A stretch of DNA of 64,000 nucleotides, from NCBI RefSeq assembly GCF_044336245.1, contig NZ_CP172346.1, forward strand, positions 6,014,001 to 6,078,000, given 5' to 3'. The notes under the pieces were generated by a model that was not told the DNA's origin, searched no databases, and worked only from the letters and a program-made list of their open reading frames with translations. Positions 60,401 through 64,000 of the stretch are shown in pieces. This DNA comes from Schlesneria sphaerica. GTDB taxonomy: Bacteria; Planctomycetota; Planctomycetia; Planctomycetales; Planctomycetaceae. Numbering within the stretch: the stretch's first letter is position 1; every line of letters begins with the position of its first letter. The translations under genes and the position numbers were made by a program.

Positions 60401-62780
60401 CGATGCAACTCACGAAGCGGAATCGAACGAGCAAGGTCGTTCCAAACCGGAATCCAGGGAAACGGACACCCGGAGCCCTGCTGGACAACAGGCGCGGTCT
60501 TCCGAGACAGAAACGAGGGCACCCGCGAGCGAGGGTGCGGAATCAAAGTCAGCCGAGTCCGGTGATGAGCAGGCTTGGCGTGAGCGGGGTGCGAAGGCGT
60601 TGAAGCAGCAGGAACAGATCACTCGTGCCGCCACTGAGCAGGCGATCGGTCTGCTGCGAGAGACCGGAGCAGACTCACCAGCGACGAAGGAGGCGGCCGA
60701 CTTCGCTCGTCAGGCTGAGCTGGCTCGACAGCAGGCGCAGGGAGGGGAGTTGGCAGCAGCCGCGGAAACAGCGCGTCGTGCAGAAACGGCAGCGGACGCA
60801 ACGCGTGAACAGTTGAATCCAGACGGCCAGTCCCCCACCCCTCAATCGCGTCAGGCAGAGCAGCTGGCCGAACAGCAGCGAGAGATGGCACGCGAACTGG
60901 AAGAGCTGGCGAAATCTCCCGAGGCGGTTCGGGGAGCCCGAATTGAAGCACAGCGTCGAGCCACCGCTGCGGCGCAACAGTTGTCGCGTGAGCTGGCGGA
61001 GACTACCGAGACGCTCAAGTCGGCCCCGCTGAAGGGGCCCGATACTCGTGAAGTGGCCGAGGCGGGAGACAAAGCACGTCGGGCGACGGAGCAGGCAGAA
61101 GCCGCCATGCGGAAAGCAGAGAACGCACAGGCCCAGAAAGACAGATCTGCTTCTGCCCAGGCTGCGGCCGAGGCGACGGAGAAACTGAACGAAGCCGCAA
61201 ACGAAGTGAAGCCGACGCCCCCTCGATCGCCGGGTGTGACACCCGTCCCCGAACAGGTCGGGGCGAAGGTTGCCGAAGCGACTCGCCAGATCAAGCTGGC
61301 ACAAATGAAACTCAGCCAGGAAAAGGCTTCTTCTTCTTCGCCCGACGGAAAGAAAGCCGGTCAGGAGCCACCACCGGGCAAGGATCCTGCGGCCTCGGCG
61401 AAGGAATCACAGGCAAAACCGTCTGACAAACAGGAAGAGTCGTCTCGCGATCAGTCCCAGCAACAGGCGAAGGCTGAAAAGAGTCAAATGGCTGCTGAAA
61501 AATCACCTGCCTCGTCAGCCTCAAAAGCCGGCCAGAAAAATTCCCCCCAGGAGAAATCCGCCGGTCAACAGCCCCAGAAGTCATCGTCGAAATCGGATGG
61601 CAGTGACGGGACCGAGGGCTCTGGAAAAGGTGGAATGAATGGTGAAGGGGACGGTGGTTCAGGACAGTCCCCGGGCGGTGAAGGAATGGGGGCAGGAAAG
61701 CCAGGGGGGCCCCCTTCGTCATCGGCCTTGCAGTCATCGTCGGAGTCGTCAGGCAAAGAGGGCGGGCAGGTGGCGGGCAAGGAGGGTATGAAAGGTGAAG
61801 ACAGCGGCGACTCAGGACAGTCGCAGGGGGATGAGGGTCAAGCTGGTGAAAAGCCTGGCGATGCCCCCTCGTCATCTTCCCCAAAGTCTCCGTCGGAGTC
61901 GTCAGGCAAAGTTGGCGCAAAGGGGGCACGCGATGAGGGTATGAAAGGTGAAGACGGCAGCGATTCAGGACAGTCGCAAGGCAATGAGGGGAAAGCTGGC
62001 GAAAAGCCTGGTGATTCTCCTTCGTCGTCTTCCCCGAAATCACCGTCAGAATCGTCAGCTTCTCAAGCCGAGGGTGCTGTGGAGGGGGGATCGGCCCCCA
62101 CAGCCGAGGGGCCCGCGAGCGGAAAAGAATCTCCCGCTGCTCCCTCCGAAACAGTCCCCGAACAGAGTCAGAGCAAACCGGGATCCGAGGAATCCCATAA
62201 TTCTGATTCTTCGCCCCAAGGCGACGAAACAGATTCACCGATTCGGGGTGAAGGACAGGATTCTAGTAACCCTCCGTCCGAAGCGGGCTCCATGAAAGAC
62301 CCTGAAACGAACAAAGCAGAGGACGAGGAGGATTCACCCCAAAAGCAAGCGGCTGCTTCGAACGAGTCTTCCGAGGTCGAATCCGCCGCCAGTGAAACGG
62401 AAGGTCCGTCTCAGCTGGCCGGTGCGGCGGAGCGGTTTCGCCAGTTTGCCAAATTGCTGAGGTCCGAAGAAGGAGCCAGAAGGAACTCGAAACAAAAAGG
62501 TCGTTCCCGAAATGACGCCCCTTCGGCAAGATCGCCCAGCAACGAACCGGCTGAGCCGTCGGGAAATGGTGGTGAGGGAGCGACTCCTGGGGGGACCACA
62601 GAGGGAGTCGATCTGGGCCAGCTCGAAGTCGAATTGCAGCAGCATGCCCGTCAGAACTGGGGTCGCCTTCCCGGCCAGTTGCGGACGGAAATCCTGCAAG
62701 GTGCCGGAAAGAAGTCGCATCCTGAGTACGCTGATCGAATCAAATCCTACTTTGAGCAAATCACCAGGCCCGCCAAATGA
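57489..62780 (+). CDS. Giant DUF4175-like membrane protein with low-complexity tail and tandem repeats
   Basis: About 1763 residues. The N terminus (ATG after CGGAGTAGCC) has two membrane helices near residues 35-75 (VLYLAGVVVLDAWL, LLGGWVVLAVVLIW) and a third near 155-175, the DUF4175-type layout. FPELRERLTSLVEL lies between them. The next 400 residues are beta-rich (residues 200-530), then long coiled coils rich in Gln, Glu and Leu (530-680, 790-870, 1030-1290). From about 870 much of the chain is Ser/Gly/Glu/Pro-rich and disordered, including three 51-residue repeats. The last 70 residues (GRLPGQLRTEILQGAGKKSH) are again conserved-looking. In other planctomycetes such genes occur with DUF58/MoxR-type sets. 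It is followed at 55 bases by the prenyltransferase-repeat gene. Confidence 0.87.
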   Translation: MSAVAPGIPTQIEQQLLGLDKQLRDAAFIRGVSRLIVGMVLYLAGVVVLDAWLGLSGTIRGALLGGWVVLAVVLIWRGVLRPMWAPVSFASLAAVVEQQFPELRERLTSLVELRGNEGTELAPGASRLMQDLLARQTVKAFKHLSIDQISFHQGPLRAALIAAIAVVLLLAPFVWNADAYGLLLSRFFAPWGNFSWGSRWILNVVEGDQVVARGSDVPIHVKVTPRRNGLIVNPEKFSSLRLNWRDDLNGSDQRRFVWDTQTETFVTTLPRVQQSLSFDVTSDGARTGMHRVVVADPPVMTRFQMEIEPPPYTGLPARSLTSVPPEVRIQEASQVLVSVEFSEPVVEARLQWPKSLPDASSPVAPPRDASEVEDLIPLTLSADRTRGTAAVMARVSGAISILASNSSGLQNRDLARSLFVTPDEPPTLRLSGPDHPVFVRPDELYEQRAEINDDFGLSAVELYIEASTGIEEIQKVADDQLTPLPLAHSFAIDLTRFNLTGGQIVTYRIRAADNQTEAGPQVTWSARRTLMVNTSLPQLPDQELATEIQQMDDQLVQLRADLGDVKDAMTQLHQQTEREALGRDDPTDKNEQLDSLQNEQNALLDKLQDLGDRLAERLMTSELADATDQIAAEDLQVAFEKLQQAHDKPARDQLEPIAQAIDRLGAADKKLQTLGRHLNELNKLEQNLAELSRLAQRAERLAEELERLDEHRKGTDNRADATASDETARPQVEELAKRPELTQPADPADSSRDEEPQTVASAQKSPPATVPDDQGHEGESVPADQEVRHVDLEVLQKLRDEGEQLSKRMDELLKNHPELLEAARRDKQQRLNQLAQQARQLAQVQDQLAIAMKQEADVATGDSPQTKPHAAPATDSASDAEPTGEDQANQQPRANDDASADRASLETGSEPQSSSARPQTSASDNPKGTPSPNRAEAATGPQGAPEGQTPGDDVPESKQDEGPESGQTPGADATHEAESNEQGRSKPESRETDTRSPAGQQARSSETETRAPASEGAESKSAESGDEQAWRERGAKALKQQEQITRAATEQAIGLLRETGADSPATKEAADFARQAELARQQAQGGELAAAAETARRAETAADATREQLNPDGQSPTPQSRQAEQLAEQQREMARELEELAKSPEAVRGARIEAQRRATAAAQQLSRELAETTETLKSAPLKGPDTREVAEAGDKARRATEQAEAAMRKAENAQAQKDRSASAQAAAEATEKLNEAANEVKPTPPRSPGVTPVPEQVGAKVAEATRQIKLAQMKLSQEKASSSSPDGKKAGQEPPPGKDPAASAKESQAKPSDKQEESSRDQSQQQAKAEKSQMAAEKSPASSASKAGQKNSPQEKSAGQQPQKSSSKSDGSDGTEGSGKGGMNGEGDGGSGQSPGGEGMGAGKPGGPPSSSALQSSSESSGKEGGQVAGKEGMKGEDSGDSGQSQGDEGQAGEKPGDAPSSSSPKSPSESSGKVGAKGARDEGMKGEDGSDSGQSQGNEGKAGEKPGDSPSSSSPKSPSESSASQAEGAVEGGSAPTAEGPASGKESPAAPSETVPEQSQSKPGSEESHNSDSSPQGDETDSPIRGEGQDSSNPPSEAGSMKDPETNKAEDEEDSPQKQAAASNESSEVESAASETEGPSQLAGAAERFRQFAKLLRSEEGARRNSKQKGRSRNDAPSARSPSNEPAEPSGNGGEGATPGGTTEGVDLGQLEVELQQHARQNWGRLPGQLRTEILQGAGKKSHPEYADRIKSYFEQITRPAK
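61632..62060 (+). repeat. 153-bp in-frame tandem repeat, three copies
   Basis: Copies begin at 61632, 61785 and 61938, an exact 153-base period (51 codons). The shared core reads GMKGEDSGDSGQSQG-like, then KPGDxPSSSSPKSPSESSGK. The first copy is the most diverged and the third trails off near 62060. The exact period and synonymous differences point to duplication by slippage or recombination, followed by drift. Confidence 0.85.
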
Positions 62781-62835
62781 AGCGCGTGTTATCGGGTACC
62801 CCTTCGGTGGGGATGAGTGATTGTGAAGGAGAGTC

Positions 62836-63876
62836 TTGGTGCGATTTCCCGCATTTTGCCTGGGTTACGCGTTTTTTGGAGGCCTCGCACTCTGCCTGGT
62901 CTGTATCTCTTCCGCGATTGCCGTGGAAGATGAGGAGGTCGATGAGGCAGTCGTGAAGGCGCTCCGCTTTATTGCGTCGCGGCAGGCGGCGGATGGAAGC
63001 TGGCAAATCGATCAGCGGGGACCCTCCACGGCAGGAACGTCACTCGCCGTCATGTCGTTTCTGGCTGCCGGGCACGTCCCAGGGGAAGGACCCTACGGCG
63101 CCGCGATCGCCAGGGGAATTGAATACGTTATTCAGCATCAAGTTCCCAATGGGATGATTATTGACGCGCGGGGGCACGGCCCCATGTACGACCATGGGAT
63201 CAGTACGCTGATGCTCTCGGAAGTCCTGGGAATGTCGGAGAAGCATTCGTCTCCTCGCGTCCGGGCCGCGCTGGAGAATGGAATCCGGCTGATTCTGAAA
63301 GCTCAGCAGGTCCGCAAAACTCCCCGCGAACGGGGCGGGTGGCGCTATCAATATAATAGTGAAGACAGTGATCTGAGCGTGACAGGATGGCAGCTACTGG
63401 CACTTCGCGCGGCAAAGGACATCGGGTGTGATGTGCCGATCGAACGAATTGAACTGGCGGTTGAGTACGTCAAAAAATGTGCAAACGGCCGCGGGTTTGG
63501 TTATCAGCCCGGTAGTGGCCCGACTTCCTCGTTAACGGCTGCGGGCATTTTGTGTCTTCAGGTCTGCGATCATCTCGACGATGCCGAAGTGCACAATGGA
63601 ATTCAGTTTCTCCATCGCCAGCCCCTGCGAATTCAGGATAACTGGTTCTTTTACGGAGCCTATTACCACGCAATCGGCGCCTATAAATATGGTGGAGCGG
63701 ACTGGGATCGAACCAAAGCGATTCTGTTTCGAGAATTGCTCGACAATCAGAGCCCTGACGGTAGCTGGACGGCAAAGAATGGAAATGAACGACCCTTCGG
63801 AATGGTCTATTCAACCAGCCTCAGTGTCCTGGCCCTGACGGTCGAGTACGGGTATCTGCCGATCTACCAGCGTTAA
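62836..63876 (+). CDS. Secreted prenyltransferase/squalene-oxidase-repeat protein
   Basis: 346 residues starting at GTG, preceded by AAGGAG at 7 bases. A signal peptide (LGYAFFGGLALCLVCISSAIA) leads to an alpha/alpha-toroid sequence with repeat motifs such as RQAADGSWQIDQRGPSTAGT, GGWRYQYNSEDSDLSVTGWQ and NQSPDGSWTAKNGNERPFGM. This is the squalene-hopene-cyclase/prenyltransferase repeat fold, but no DxDD catalytic acid motif is seen, so it is probably not a cyclase. Planctomycetes have many such exported proteins of unknown role. It is probably cotranscribed with the DUF4175-like gene. Confidence 0.9.
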   Translation: MVRFPAFCLGYAFFGGLALCLVCISSAIAVEDEEVDEAVVKALRFIASRQAADGSWQIDQRGPSTAGTSLAVMSFLAAGHVPGEGPYGAAIARGIEYVIQHQVPNGMIIDARGHGPMYDHGISTLMLSEVLGMSEKHSSPRVRAALENGIRLILKAQQVRKTPRERGGWRYQYNSEDSDLSVTGWQLLALRAAKDIGCDVPIERIELAVEYVKKCANGRGFGYQPGSGPTSSLTAAGILCLQVCDHLDDAEVHNGIQFLHRQPLRIQDNWFFYGAYYHAIGAYKYGGADWDRTKAILFRELLDNQSPDGSWTAKNGNERPFGMVYSTSLSVLALTVEYGYLPIYQR

Positions 63877-64000
63877 GATTCTGGACTGAGAATCGTGCGT
63901 CGCAATGATCTTGGGTATTGCTCTTGCGCTCCATGCGAGGATCCGCGTGGGAGGCAGGACTTCGCAGGAAAGCGCGACATAATCTGATTGCGTGATCTGC

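Noticed and set aside
61312..62238. Minus-strand frame of 308 codons inside the DUF4175-like gene
   Set aside because: It arises from the GC-skewed low-complexity region and tracks the internal repeat.

Overview
The window looks like chromosomal DNA of a planctomycete (Planctomycetota). It carries the family signatures of that phylum: a large protein joining a planctomycete cytochrome-c domain to DUF1549/DUF1553, followed directly by a DUF1501 protein; an ECF sigma factor fused to a membrane segment and a secretin-type N-domain; a giant DUF4175-like protein; and many secreted proteins built from LamG, BNR, TPR and squalene-cyclase-type repeats. No rRNA or tRNA gene was recognised. There is no sign of a phage, plasmid or CRISPR array.

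Layout. 1-7.3 kb (+): a CobA/HemD tetrapyrrole fusion cut by the window start, TilS, an MFS transporter, BioF, a HIT protein and a DUF3500 protein. 7.7-14.8 kb (-): a DJ-1/PfpI protein, a DUF58 protein, an S41 C-terminal processing protease, a ceramidase-like protein, a MoaD/ThiS-like carrier overlapping a BNR propeller gene, and a DoxX protein. 15-19 kb (+): the PSCyt1/DUF1549/DUF1553 and DUF1501 pair. 19.1-21.0 kb: an array of about 220-bp repeats with a REP-associated tyrosine transposase (RAYT) inside it, between two convergent genes. 21-26.5 kb (-): the sigma factor fusion, an SGNH hydrolase and ThrS.

26.6-36.9 kb (-) is the most distinctive locus. It is a five-gene set of circularly permuted ATP-grasp, alpha-E (DUF403), transglutaminase-DUF2126, an ATP-grasp/alpha-E fusion, and a second transglutaminase. 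Each activity is therefore present twice, once as separate genes and once in fused or alternative form. By family this should make or remodel peptide or amide bonds, but the product is unknown.

37-47 kb: a family-4 uracil-DNA glycosylase, a small basic DUF6496 protein, a lipoprotein with a thioredoxin fold that has lost both active-site cysteines, a LamG protein split by a propeller, and three proteins without recognised function. 47-64 kb: an SDR oxidoreductase, a 1278-residue TPR membrane protein, a Tat-exported BNR sialidase-like protein, an old-yellow-enzyme homologue, a DUF1269 protein, a lone LolD/MacB-type ABC ATPase, the giant DUF4175-like protein with 153-bp internal tandem repeats, and a secreted prenyltransferase/squalene-oxidase-repeat protein.

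Functional calls rest on motifs read by eye; no database search was run. Start codons were moved inward where a Shine-Dalgarno-like sequence or a signal peptide favoured a later ATG.
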